Assembly (NCBI RefSeq): GCF_000145615.1
Contig: NC_014410.1
Coordinates: forward strand, 972,001-1,036,000
Length of the DNA stretch: 64,000 nt
Origin: Thermoanaerobacterium thermosaccharolyticum DSM 571
GTDB lineage: Bacteria; Bacillota; Thermoanaerobacteria; Thermoanaerobacterales; Thermoanaerobacteraceae
Reading direction: 5' to 3'
Each line of letters begins with the position of its first letter. Position 1 is the stretch's first letter. A program made the position numbers and the translations under genes. Below the pieces are notes generated by a model that searched no databases, was not told where the DNA came from, and saw only the letters and a program-made list of their open reading frames with translations. This document shows positions 1 through 8,801 of this stretch, in pieces.

Positions 1-318
1 TATATACTTATAATGTCATCAGAGCAATTGCTTGAAATAAAAGAAGTGTTAAACAGACCTAAATTTGAAAAATATATTTCTAAAGCGGAAATAGATGAAT
101 TAGTTGAATTAATTTCTCTAAAAGCAATTATGCCTGCTATATACGATAAGATAACTGATTGTAGAGACGAAAAGGATAACATGATACTTGAGGAAGCTGT
201 CTATGGAAATGCAAATTATATAATAACTGGTGATGATGATCTGCTGATTTTAAATCCTTATAGATGGATAAAAATTGTTATGTTAAGGGATTTTTTAAAT
301 GAAATTTATGATTTATAA
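1..318 (+). CDS. PIN-domain toxin (COG1569 type), 5' end outside window
   Basis: This is the C-terminal part of a PIN-domain protein, the ribonuclease toxin of a VapBC-like pair. The frame is open from base 1 and the codons before the ATG at 13 are in frame and fit the family, so the true start and the first catalytic Asp lie outside the window. What is visible includes an RDEKDN segment and the strand ANYIITGDDDLL, which hold conserved acidic residues of the family. A strong terminator follows 79 bp downstream. The antitoxin would be expected upstream and cannot be seen. Confidence 0.75.
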   Translation, partial: YILIMSSEQLLEIKEVLNRPKFEKYISKAEIDELVELISLKAIMPAIYDKITDCRDEKDNMILEEAVYGNANYIITGDDDLLILNPYRWIKIVMLRDFLNEIYDL

Positions 319-396
319 AGGGCACAAAGTAGTTGTTTATGCGTGTATTGATAGTTAAATAATACATTTTATTATTGTAAATATGGGTGAAGAAGT

Positions 397-435
397 GGGC
401 TTGTGTCTACTCTATTGATACAAGTCCAGTTTTTT
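397..435 (+). terminator. intrinsic terminator after the PIN gene
   Basis: An 11-bp stem (397-407 with 417-427, two G-U pairs) is followed by a T-run at about 430-435. It ends the transcript of the PIN gene. Confidence 0.75.
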
Positions 436-949
436 AGTATATGGGAAATCTTATTCATTAGTTATTACCTTATCTTTTGCAAAATACAGAAAATGATGAG
501 ATAGACAGGAATAAATGTATTGAAAGATTTGATAACTTTCTTAAGCTTCATGATGATGAAATAAATAGATTAAAAGAGAATAAAACAAAAAAACTGATAA
601 AAAGCATGGGTATTTAGAAGAGATTTTTGGGGATGTAGACTACATGCCTTAAGCTATCGCTAATATCTCATAAGAGGTATAGATAGTAAAGTCTGTTGAA
701 AGAGGTTAGTGCTTGTATGATGTAGAAGATGCAATATGCAGATTAATCGTACAATGCATCTAGAGAGTACAAGAGAAGCCTTCAAGTAAACAAACGTGTA
801 ACATGGTGTATAAGAAGAAAGATAAAAAAAGAGTAGCATTGGATAAAAGTATATGATATTGCAAAGTATTATAATACAAGCGTAAAGCAGGAACTTATAT
901 TAAACAAGTATGTCGAGGATATATTTTTAAGAGGTGTTTTCAACTGTTT
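436..949. other. degraded region without an intact gene
   Basis: About 500 bp with frequent stops in all frames. A 51-codon open stretch at 462-617 is rich in charged residues (ends KLIKSMGI) but has no convincing start and I do not recognise it. A second short open stretch (about 855-1021, with NTSVKQELILNKYVEDIF) overlaps the start of the broken nucleotidyltransferase gene in another frame. The region looks like decayed accessory DNA. Confidence 0.4.
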
Positions 950-1272
950 CAGAAAGATATTGGTGAAGTCGAAAAAATATTTAAGAGTGCATTGGATGAA
1001 CTTAAAAAAATTATGATATAAAACTGATATATGTATTTGGATCATATGCAAAGGGCAATAATACAAAGAACAGTGATCTAGATATTGCCGTGCTTTTTGG
1101 CAATGATTATGATTATATGGATAAGCTTAATTTGATTGGAGATTTAATTTCTATATTTAAAAGAGATGATATAGATTTGGTAGTATTAAATTCTGCGAAT
1201 CCGGTATTGAGGCATCAGATAATTAAATTTGGTAAACTTATTTTTGAAGAAAGTGAAGATGTAAAAGTTGAA
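950..1272 (+). pseudogene. MNT-type nucleotidyltransferase, N-terminal part (frameshifted, split by IS)
   Basis: This encodes the N-terminal part of a minimal nucleotidyltransferase, the MntA antitoxin of HEPN/MNT toxin-antitoxin pairs, which AMPylates the HEPN toxin. The core motif GSYAKGNNTKNSDLDIAVLF is intact (GSxxxG...SDLD). Two lesions are visible. The upstream frame (EVEKIFKSALDELKK) shifts near the A-run at 1004-1010, where one more A would join it to YDIKLIYVFGS. The C-terminus is cut at 1272/1273 by an IS200/IS605 element. The missing C-terminus (VKTLREYMDMEPF) is found intact beyond the element from 3280. No start codon could be assigned. Confidence 0.75.
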
Positions 1273-1334
1273 CAAAAGACAGTAGCTACAGTCTGCACCT
1301 ATAACGAAAGTTTAAGTGGAGTAAGGCATCATAA

Positions 1335-1751
1335 CTACTGATCATCAGGTGTATTTTGTTCTTGTATATATTTCTTTATAACTTCGATTGATGCGCCTCC
1401 AGATGATAAAATAAGATAGCTTCTGTTCCACAAATACGGTTTCCAATAAAATTTAGATAAATGTTCAGCATATTCTTTTCTTATTAATCTTGCAGTTACT
1501 GTTTTAAGATTATTTATCAATTTAGAAAGTTGTACTTGCGGAGGTGCTTCAAATAAAATATGTATATGATCAGCCTCTCCATTAAATTCAATAAGAATAC
1601 AATCCCACTTAGAAAACAGATTTTCTATTATTTCTTTTAGCCGTTCTAATATTTCTCTTGTTAAACATTTATGTCTATATTTTGTTACAACAACTAAATG
1701 ATATTTTAAATTATAGCATGCATGTCTATTTGTTCTATATTCAATATTCAT
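1335..1751 (-). CDS. tnpA: IS200-type Y1 HUH transposase TnpA
   Basis: TnpA excises and inserts the element as single-stranded DNA. The start at 1751 gives MNIEYRTNRHACYNLKYHLV, the usual N-terminus of the family; an ATG four codons upstream is an alternative. The HUH metal-binding motif is seen as DHIHIL, and the catalytic tyrosine lies in the C-terminal helix IEVIKKYIQEQ. Length (138 aa) is normal for the family. It lies head-to-head with tnpB. Nothing suggests it is broken, so the element may be mobile. Confidence 0.92.
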   Translation of the reverse strand: MNIEYRTNRHACYNLKYHLVVVTKYRHKCLTREILERLKEIIENLFSKWDCILIEFNGEADHIHILFEAPPQVQLSKLINNLKTVTARLIRKEYAEHLSKFYWKPYLWNRSYLILSSGGASIEVIKKYIQEQNTPDDQ

Positions 1752-1834
1752 TATAAATATCATTCCTTTACAACTAAAATATTCAATGTTATAATTATAA
1801 TAGTAAAAATTCAATTTGTAAAGATGGTGTTGAT

Positions 1835-3190
1835 ATGAAATGCATCAAAACAGTAAAGTTCAAAATCAAAATAGCAGATAAATCTTTCAGTGATACCATA
1901 TCAATATACAATAAAGCATTATCGTATATAATCAATGCAATTGAGAATGAGTGGGTTATCATATCAACACTATCGACGGAAAAAGAGCAGTTAAACTATA
2001 TAGAAAAATTAATACATGGCACAAAGAAAAACAAAGCAAAATACGATTTTGACAGTAGATTCTATAAGTTTCCTTCATACTTAAGAAGAGCAGCATCATC
2101 TGAAGCTCTTGGTGCTGTTAAAAGTTATCATTCAAATTTAAATAACTATCTTAACAAGAAAGCACAATATGAAGCAAAAGGAAAAACATTAAGAGATAAA
2201 CCACCTACATTAGGTATAATCAGATATTCTTTTCCTGTATTTTATAAAGGTAATATGTTTGAGCGTACAGGAAATAATACAGCAAAAATTAAAGTATACA
2301 AAAACAATGACTGGGTATGGCATAATATAAAATTCAAGACCGATAATCTTAAGAATAGAGATATGACAAATTTCAAAGAAATGAATCCCAGTTTAGTAAA
2401 GAGTGGCAAAAAATATTATCTGTATTTTACTTATGAAAAAGAAATAAAATTTAAAAATACGCCGTTAAAAGATAGAACAATAATATCTGTAGATTTAGGC
2501 TTAACAAACTCTGCCGTATGCAGTGCTATGAAATATGAAGGAACTGTCATAGGAAGATTATTTATAAACCAACCTATAGAAAAAGACCGTCTATTTCATA
2601 AAATCAACAAATTAGCAAAAACACAGAGAATATCAGGTAACGGCAGAAAACCTAACATATGGAGAAAAATAAACAACATTAAAAATCAAATCATCAATGA
2701 TACAGTTCACCAAATAATAGAATTTGCAAAATCGTATGATGCTGATGTAATAGTATTTGAGCATTTAGGAAAATTACAATCGAAAGGAAATTATGCCCGC
2801 AGAACGAGAATAAAGTTGCAGTTTTGGGCAAAACAAACAATACAGAAAAAAGTGTATGATATAGCTCACAGCTATGGAATAAGAGTATCTTGGATTAACC
2901 CTAAAAACTCATCAGCATTGGCATTTGATGGAACAGGAAAAGTAGTAAGGAATAACAAAAAAGATATATGTGAGTTTACAACAGGTAAAAAATATCATGC
3001 GGACTTAAATGCATCGTACAATATAGGTGCAAGATATTTCATAAGAGAGATATTAAACCCTCTTGTTGAAAAGAAGAGGTTGCAGTATCAGGCAAAAGTT
3101 CCTGAAATTGCAGCGAGGAGCCAGCAGACCCTGTCTACATTAATTAGTCTGGTTAAAGCTATGCAGTCACAATGTGGTTGCGTTGCGTGA
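1835..3190 (+). CDS. tnpB: TnpB-like RNA-guided nuclease without a zinc finger
   Basis: A 451-aa TnpB/OrfB-type protein with a RuvC-like nuclease fold. The three catalytic acidic residues appear present: D in SVDLGLTN, E in VIVFEHLG and D in HADLNASYNIGARY. The usual four-cysteine zinc finger between the last two motifs (CxxCG...CxxCG) is missing: the segment reads NPKNSSALAFDGTGKVVRNN and only one Cys (DICEF) remains. TnpB uses a right-end-derived RNA to cut DNA, protecting the element at the donor site. Start ATG 1835 has a plausible ribosome site (GGTGTTGAT region). The C-terminal tail (SQQTLSTLISLVKA...) overlaps the putative guide RNA template. Confidence 0.88.
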   Translation: MKCIKTVKFKIKIADKSFSDTISIYNKALSYIINAIENEWVIISTLSTEKEQLNYIEKLIHGTKKNKAKYDFDSRFYKFPSYLRRAASSEALGAVKSYHSNLNNYLNKKAQYEAKGKTLRDKPPTLGIIRYSFPVFYKGNMFERTGNNTAKIKVYKNNDWVWHNIKFKTDNLKNRDMTNFKEMNPSLVKSGKKYYLYFTYEKEIKFKNTPLKDRTIISVDLGLTNSAVCSAMKYEGTVIGRLFINQPIEKDRLFHKINKLAKTQRISGNGRKPNIWRKINNIKNQIINDTVHQIIEFAKSYDADVIVFEHLGKLQSKGNYARRTRIKLQFWAKQTIQKKVYDIAHSYGIRVSWINPKNSSALAFDGTGKVVRNNKKDICEFTTGKKYHADLNASYNIGARYFIREILNPLVEKKRLQYQAKVPEIAARSQQTLSTLISLVKAMQSQCGCVA

Positions 3191-3279
3191 TTAGACTGTA
3201 TTTACGACAGGCAGTTCTACTGTTAACGCAGTAGGAAGCCTCATCTATAACACCTCGTGTTTAGATGGGGAGGCTTCAC
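3191..3279 (+). ncRNA. candidate right-end omega (re) RNA of the first IS200/IS605 element
   Basis: Non-coding right end downstream of tnpB. It ends in a long imperfect hairpin (about 3235-3246 with 3263-3276) and TTCAC. In this family the RNA that guides TnpB is made from the tnpB 3' end plus the right end, with the guide read from the flank, so the RNA probably begins inside tnpB. Extent is inferred. Confidence 0.5.
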
Positions 3280-3405
3280 GTGAAAACTTTAAGAGAATAT
3301 ATGGATATGGAACCTTTCAGGAGGACTCAGATGGAGTTTGTCAAAGAGTGGATAGAAAATGTTTTGGAAGGGGATTATGACAAAAAGCGTATTGGAAACA
3401 ATTAA
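3280..3405 (+). pseudogene. MNT nucleotidyltransferase, C-terminal part beyond the IS
   Basis: A 41-codon open frame directly at the right edge of the element. It reads VKTLREYMDMEPF then RRTQMEFVKEW. This matches the usual C-terminal tail of MNT-domain antitoxins and continues in frame from base 1272. It shows that the element landed inside the antitoxin gene. Confidence 0.7.
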
Positions 3406-3445
3406 TAATAAAAATGCTAAAACTTATAAAAGGAAAGTGTTCTGA
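3377..3445 (+). pseudogene. remnant of a HepT-like HEPN toxin start
   Basis: A 22-codon frame beginning with an ATG that overlaps the end of the MNT gene, the normal spacing for an MNT-HEPN operon. It begins MTKSVLETINNK and then stops. The start resembles HepT proteins but the rest is absent. Identification rests on position and a few residues. Confidence 0.35.
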
Positions 3446-3509
3446 TTTTTCAAACATTTACAAGTGATAAAGTTATGAAAAATTGTGAAACGAAAAGGAA
3501 GGCGCCGCC

Positions 3510-5591
3510 ATGGAGCAGATAAGTTTGCTTGTACAAATCGATGATAATCCAATAAAAAAATATTTATGTATTGTTAAAGATGACAAAATTGTAGATATGA
3601 CATTTGAAGATATATTTGATACAAATACTTTCAACGAATTCTATGCCGTAACTTATGTTTCTTCACCCGCTTTCTTTTCAAAAGTCGTTAAAGACTTTAA
3701 AAAAGTCAAATTTATAATTGGCATTGATGATTCAGAATATTTATCGTCATTTACAAGTGGTATAGAAAAATTTGTTGATATCAAAGGAAGAATAGGCTTT
3801 TGGAACGACTTACAGAAAGAAGTTAAAGAAAAAATTTGTGATGAAAGTATTTCTATCAGATTTACCTTAGATGCTCCCATTCACTCGAAAATTTATCTTC
3901 TAAATAACAGCGAAACAGGCTTTAAAAGAGTGGTGATTGGTTCTGCAAATCTTACAGAAAAAGCTTTTATTAATAAAAAGCAGTATGAAGATATCATTAT
4001 ATTTGATAATGACGTAGAAAAGTACGATCTATATTATAATCAGAGGTTTAAACCATTGTTTGAAGCGGGAGTTAATTATATTCCTGACATAATAAGAAAA
4101 AAATATCTAAAGAATCCTTCTGTAATATTGTTTAGCAAAGAGGTAGCATCAGAAATATTAAATAATGATTTAGAGATAAATCGCAATAAATTTTGTGTAT
4201 TGACAGATGAACAAATGGCTGAACTAAAATCCCGATCCCAACAATTAGAAGAACAGTATGAAGTTAAAAAAGAAGAGATTCAAAGATCAACCAATATAAT
4301 AAATCATATTACGAAAAAGAAGGGAAATAATTATATCTTAAAACCTCCCGATGAGCTAAAAAAGCAAACTTTGCGAATTGAAACTATTATAACAAAAGCT
4401 TCTAAAAGTATCACAGATGATGTTAGGCAATTATATAGATTTATGGATAAAACAAATACTCTTTCTGTTGTTGATAAAAACAATCATGAATTTTATAAAC
4501 CATTTTCAGAAAAAATTGATATAGAGAATATAAGAAAAAATCTTGAATTAATCAATCGATTTGTAAATGCCTATGAATTATTTACTTTTAAAACAAACAA
4601 GACATATCAGTCCAAAATAATGGAGATAATTTTATTCTCATTTATGTCGCCTTATATCTGGAAGTTGAGAGAAGAAATTGTCCTAAAAACAAGTTCAGAA
4701 AGCAATAGATCTACTTTTCCGGTATTTTTAGTTATTGCAGGAAGGGCTGCTTCTGGCAAAACAACAGCATTAGAATTTATAGGGCTATTGCTTGGCAATA
4801 ACAGCCCATATTATATACCTTATAGTTTAATACAAAGCGGAAGAACAGTCGATAAAAATAAATTAGAAAGCTACTTTGACTCTGAATATCTTGCACCTAT
4901 TCTTGTAGATGAAATTCCCTCTTCATTTTTTACTGGGAAAACTGGTGAAAATATTATTAAGGAAATTAGCAATAATACAACTGGGAAACACCCTGTAATG
5001 ATAGGGACAACAAATGTAAGAGAATTTAATACCACAAGTCAAGTTTTGAGAAGAATATATTATATACAGGTTGACAGCGAATTTAATACTAAAGAATTTA
5101 ATGCAGAATCTAAAAAATATCTAAATGAAATAGAGTCTGAAATTGACAATTCATTATTTAAAGATTTTTCTTATAGGATTGCAGAAAAAATCAAAAATAA
5201 GGATGTTCTTTATAAAGAAAATGACTGTCTATTTTTGGCGAGAGAAATCTTTAAAGAATATTATAAAGAATGTGGAATGAATGTACCTGAATGGTTTCCA
5301 CATCAACCATTTTATGATTATGAGGAAAGAGGCAAAGAAATATGGAAGAACATCTATGAAAATAATAGGGATGCTTTTATAGAAAAAGATGATGGTACAA
5401 TATATGTAAATACATCGATTATTTTTAATAATCCGCGTGAAAGAGAAAACATTGTAAATTATTTAGGTATCGGGTGTGTTAAAGAAGATAGTCAGATATT
5501 GTTATTAAATGGTGATATATTCTATAATTATATAGGAGTTAAACCAAGAAATTCTTTTATTAGCACAATAAAAAAATACATAAAAAGATAA
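3510..5591 (+). CDS. PLD-family nuclease domain fused to a P-loop ATPase
   Basis: A 693-aa protein with two recognisable parts. Residues about 1-200 form a phospholipase-D-like domain with one HKD-type motif (H125-S-K127, then GSANLTEKA from residue 144). Residues about 390-540 form a P-loop NTPase with Walker A GRAASGKTT (411-419) and Walker B ILVDE (D467, E468), followed by a sensor-like GTTN segment. A charged, probably coiled-coil linker (about 235-330) joins them. The ATG at 3510 has a good AAGGAAGG site. PLD domains with one HKD motif usually act as dimers and often are nucleases. Fusion with an ATPase suggests nucleic-acid processing or defence. It stands alone on this strand, in a region of broken toxin genes and an IS. 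I do not recognise a named family for the full protein. Confidence 0.7.
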   Translation: MEQISLLVQIDDNPIKKYLCIVKDDKIVDMTFEDIFDTNTFNEFYAVTYVSSPAFFSKVVKDFKKVKFIIGIDDSEYLSSFTSGIEKFVDIKGRIGFWNDLQKEVKEKICDESISIRFTLDAPIHSKIYLLNNSETGFKRVVIGSANLTEKAFINKKQYEDIIIFDNDVEKYDLYYNQRFKPLFEAGVNYIPDIIRKKYLKNPSVILFSKEVASEILNNDLEINRNKFCVLTDEQMAELKSRSQQLEEQYEVKKEEIQRSTNIINHITKKKGNNYILKPPDELKKQTLRIETIITKASKSITDDVRQLYRFMDKTNTLSVVDKNNHEFYKPFSEKIDIENIRKNLELINRFVNAYELFTFKTNKTYQSKIMEIILFSFMSPYIWKLREEIVLKTSSESNRSTFPVFLVIAGRAASGKTTALEFIGLLLGNNSPYYIPYSLIQSGRTVDKNKLESYFDSEYLAPILVDEIPSSFFTGKTGENIIKEISNNTTGKHPVMIGTTNVREFNTTSQVLRRIYYIQVDSEFNTKEFNAESKKYLNEIESEIDNSLFKDFSYRIAEKIKNKDVLYKENDCLFLAREIFKEYYKECGMNVPEWFPHQPFYDYEERGKEIWKNIYENNRDAFIEKDDGTIYVNTSIIFNNPRERENIVNYLGIGCVKEDSQILLLNGDIFYNYIGVKPRNSFISTIKKYIKR

Positions 5592-5719
5592 AGGATGTTT
5601 GATGTGAATAGAAGAGTTAAAAACATGAAAGAAAGGAATAGAAAAAGGAATAAGTACGTACATTTTATGATAATTAGTTTATTGAGAATTAATTGAAGGT
5701 ATATAGGGGTGTCGTCATA

Positions 5720-6976
5720 ATGGATTTAGTAGATACCTATGCAAGATGGATAAAGAAAAATGTGGATGACCCAGAGATGGTCAGAAAGCTTATTATATTA
5801 GGTTTGAAGGCAGAGCGTGCCTACTTTTCTCTATTTAGAGACAAGCAAGTGCCAAGGTCGTTTAACTACCTAAATAAGATAGGTGTGGAGTTTATATTAA
5901 ATCCTTTGATATATAGAGATCAGTCAGCATGGGTCAATTTGTTTGCTCCCACCGAAATACTTCATGCTATGGACATATACCCTTTGTGTATAGAGGCCCT
6001 TTCTTCTTTCCTTGTTGGTTTTCACTGCGAAGATGTATATGTAGACTATGCCCAACGGTCCGGGATATCCGATACCCTTTGTAGTTATCATAAGGGTTTT
6101 ATAGGAGCTGCTTTAGCCGGTCTTTTACCTAAACCTAAGTTTATGATTACATCATCAATGCTGTGCGATGCTAATATAAGCACATTCAGATATCTTTCAT
6201 GGTATCACCATATACCCATGTATTCTATAGATGTGCCGCTTGAATATAGCCAACAAAGTATTAGCTATTTAGAAAAACAGCTCAGGGAAATGGTAAAGAT
6301 GCTGGAAGAGGCAACTGGTAAAAAGATGGATGAGGATAAATTGAAGGATATAATAAAAAGGGAGAATAAGATTCACGCACATATGAATAGATATATTGAT
6401 GCTTTGAGGTATAAATGCCATCCTACCACCTTGACGTTAGAGATGTATATGTTGTTTATCAATCATACATTTATGGGTACTCAACCAACATTGAATTTTT
6501 ATGAGATGTTGGCAAATGAGCTGAATAGCTTTCCCCACAGCAGAGCAAAGAGGGTATTTTGGGTGCACATAGTGCCTTTTTATCCATATGCATTAAAGCA
6601 GTACTTTAATTACAGCCATAAGTATGAAATTTTGGGACTCGACCTGAATTTTGATTATTTAGAGAAGATGGATTATGAAAACCCGTACAGGGCATTGGCC
6701 AGAAAAATGCTTCTTAATAATAACAATGGGCCTTATCAAAGGAAAGTGGACAGCATAATGAGCATAGTTGACAGGCTGCAACCTGACGGTATAATACATT
6801 TTTGTCAGTGGGGATGTAAGCAGTCAGCAGGAGGAATGATGCTGCTTAAAAAGGCACTGGATGAAAGGGGCATACCTTTTCTTGCTTTGGATGGCGATGG
6901 AGCGGATCGGCGCAATCATCATGAAGGACAGATAAATACCAGGCTGGAAGCTTTTTTGGAGATGTTAGATAAGTAA
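5720..6976 (+). CDS. 2-hydroxyacyl-CoA dehydratase (HgdB/BcrC-like) subunit or double-cubane cluster protein
   Basis: A 418-aa member of the HgdB/HgdC/BcrBC superfamily, oxygen-sensitive Fe-S proteins that catalyse reductions at very low potential. Candidate cluster cysteines are in DTLCSYHKG, SSMLCD and HFCQWGCKQSAGG. The ATG at 5720 was chosen because AGGGGTG lies 9 nt before it; an upstream TTG in the same frame has no site. The following gene begins 11 nt downstream and encodes the matching ATP-dependent activator, so the two form one operon. No CoA-transferase or fatty-acid gene is nearby, which argues against a classical amino-acid fermentation enzyme. Confidence 0.75.
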   Translation: MDLVDTYARWIKKNVDDPEMVRKLIILGLKAERAYFSLFRDKQVPRSFNYLNKIGVEFILNPLIYRDQSAWVNLFAPTEILHAMDIYPLCIEALSSFLVGFHCEDVYVDYAQRSGISDTLCSYHKGFIGAALAGLLPKPKFMITSSMLCDANISTFRYLSWYHHIPMYSIDVPLEYSQQSISYLEKQLREMVKMLEEATGKKMDEDKLKDIIKRENKIHAHMNRYIDALRYKCHPTTLTLEMYMLFINHTFMGTQPTLNFYEMLANELNSFPHSRAKRVFWVHIVPFYPYALKQYFNYSHKYEILGLDLNFDYLEKMDYENPYRALARKMLLNNNNGPYQRKVDSIMSIVDRLQPDGIIHFCQWGCKQSAGGMMLLKKALDERGIPFLALDGDGADRRNHHEGQINTRLEAFLEMLDK

Positions 6977-6987
6977 GGGAGATGCTT

Positions 6988-8697
6988 ATGATCATAGGAT
7001 ATATATGTAAATATACACCTGTAAAGCTTTTGGAGAGCATGAGTATTGAATGCGTGCGCATTGAGCCATCATATATTGATAATGGTATAACCGAAGCCCA
7101 TATGCATCCCAATGTGTGTACATACGTAAAGGGAGTGCTGACAGAAGTATTTAAGGGGGGATATGATGGCATAATCCTTGTAAACTGCTGTGACAGCGTA
7201 AGGCGGTTGTATGATGTCCTGAAAAACGCAGAAAATGGCAAAATGATATATATGCTGGATTTACCGAGGAAAAGCGGAGACCAGTCAGTGGCCATGTATG
7301 CCTCCGAAATAAAAAAACTTATACAGACATTTACAGATTTCTATGGGAAAAAATTCAATGTCCAGGATTTTATAAGATATATATCGACAGAGCAGGAAAA
7401 TGCCGGGCAATTTAATATGCCCAAGGGAAACGATGGTATAAGGCTGGCTATAATGGGAGCCAGATGCAATTCATCTCTTATTGATTTGCTTAAAAAGGCA
7501 GGGGCAGATGAGGTGTTAAATTATACATGTACTGGGGATTTATTAAATTTTATGCCGCTTCCTGATTTCTCAGCAGGTGAGCAGGACATAATAGAGTGGT
7601 ATGCTGGAAGCCTTATCCGCTCTATACCATGTATGCGCATGGCAGATATTGATAGAAGACGTGATATGTTGAAGGATATAATGGCAAATGTCAATGGCAT
7701 TGTGTATCATACTATAAAATTTTGTGAATTCTATTCATATGAGTATTCATATATAAAGGATAATTGTCGCTTTCCCATCTTAAAGATAGAGACCGATTTT
7801 ACCCAGGGCAGTGAAGGACAACTTATAACCAGGATCGGTGCCTTTGTGGAATCATTGAAGGGTAGCAATAATAAGGTGGAGAGACCTTCACATGGGACTA
7901 GGAAAACTATAGTAGCCGGCATAGACAGCGGGTCTTTGTCCACCGACGTTGTTATATTGGATGAAGACTATAATATACTGTCATATAGCATTGTACCAAC
8001 TGGTGCATCTATAGTGGATAGTGCTAACAAGGCCTTTTCACAATCTCTGAAAAGAGCTGGAATTACTCCACAAGATGTTTCGTTCATCGTATCTACTGGA
8101 TATGGGCGCATTAATATTCCTTTTGCCAATAAACAGGTAACAGAGATAACTTGCCACGGCAAGGGGGCCTATTTCTTAAATAGCAATATAAGGACTATCA
8201 TTGATATAGGTGGTCAGGATAGTAAGGTAATAAGACTGGATGAAGATGGCAATGTGGTGGATTTTGTAATGAATGATAGGTGTTCGGCAGGTACGGGACG
8301 ATTTTTGGAAGTTATGGCAAAGGCCCTTGAAATTCCACTGGAAAGGATGGGAGAAGAAGCTCAAAAGGCGACGGAAGATATAAATATTACAAGCATATGC
8401 ACGGTTTTTGCAGAGTCGGAGGTTATATCCCTTATTGCACAGAATAAGAAAAGGGCAGATATAATAAAGGGATTGCACAATTCAGTGGCCAGCAAAACAA
8501 TTGGCTTGCTTGACAGGCTTGGCAGGAAGGGTGCATATATGATGACAGGTGGAGTGGCAAAAAATAGAGGTGTGGTAGAGGCAATAGAGCAGCGAATAGG
8601 GGACAAGGTGCATATTCCTGCGGAGCCACAGCTGGTAGGAGCTTTGGGAGCAGCCATTTTGGCGCTACAGGAAATTAAGGTGAAACACGTTAAGTAA
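6988..8697 (+). CDS. fusion of HgdB-like domain and BadF/BcrAD-type ATPase activator
   Basis: A 569-aa protein with two domains. The N-terminal part (about 1-295) resembles an HgdB-type subunit: it has the HTIKFCEFYSYEY and LKIETD...TRIGAFVESL signatures. The C-terminal part (about 308-565) is an ASKHA-fold ATPase of the activator family: GIDSGSLSTDVV phosphate loop, DIGGQDSKV, and cluster-ligand motifs CSAGTGRFLE and CTVFAESEVIS, ending TGGVAKN and GALGAA. Such activators are homodimers with one [4Fe-4S] cluster that fires electrons into the dehydratase at the cost of ATP. The start at 6988 lies 6 nt after AAGGGAG; the ATG two codons earlier is too close. Fusion of subunit and activator is unusual. 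Confidence 0.8.
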   Translation: MIIGYICKYTPVKLLESMSIECVRIEPSYIDNGITEAHMHPNVCTYVKGVLTEVFKGGYDGIILVNCCDSVRRLYDVLKNAENGKMIYMLDLPRKSGDQSVAMYASEIKKLIQTFTDFYGKKFNVQDFIRYISTEQENAGQFNMPKGNDGIRLAIMGARCNSSLIDLLKKAGADEVLNYTCTGDLLNFMPLPDFSAGEQDIIEWYAGSLIRSIPCMRMADIDRRRDMLKDIMANVNGIVYHTIKFCEFYSYEYSYIKDNCRFPILKIETDFTQGSEGQLITRIGAFVESLKGSNNKVERPSHGTRKTIVAGIDSGSLSTDVVILDEDYNILSYSIVPTGASIVDSANKAFSQSLKRAGITPQDVSFIVSTGYGRINIPFANKQVTEITCHGKGAYFLNSNIRTIIDIGGQDSKVIRLDEDGNVVDFVMNDRCSAGTGRFLEVMAKALEIPLERMGEEAQKATEDINITSICTVFAESEVISLIAQNKKRADIIKGLHNSVASKTIGLLDRLGRKGAYMMTGGVAKNRGVVEAIEQRIGDKVHIPAEPQLVGALGAAILALQEIKVKHVK

Positions 8698-8801
8698 ATT
8701 AAAATATATTTTTAATGCAAAAGATTGTTTCAAGAGCCACTTTTTTAGGGATTTTTAAATTCAATATAGAATTCTATTTAAAAGAAATTTTGGGGGTTAT
8801 G

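Larger units (their letters stand above)
1273..3279 (+). mobile_element. IS200/IS605-family element with divergent tnpA and tnpB
   Basis: The element is about 2.0 kb with tnpA on the minus strand and tnpB on the plus strand. Its ends are placed by the interrupted host gene: joining 1272 to 3280 restores ...DVKVE+VKTLREYMDM... in frame without any target duplication, as expected for this family. Boundaries are uncertain by 1 nt. The left end holds an almost perfect hairpin (1277-1294). The right end holds a hairpin at about 3235-3276 and finishes with TTCAC, the same end as the second TnpB element near 61,719. Both carry TAGGAAGC just before the terminal hairpin. Confidence 0.85.

Noticed and set aside
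1018-1341. Reading 1090-1341 as a complete small protein
   Set aside because: The last 23 codons are element sequence and the true C-terminus continues at 3280, so it is a truncated gene.
6846-7295. A 149-codon minus-strand frame across the two HgdB-like genes
   Set aside because: It spans the junction of two plus-strand genes with clear motifs; no start signal or family pattern.
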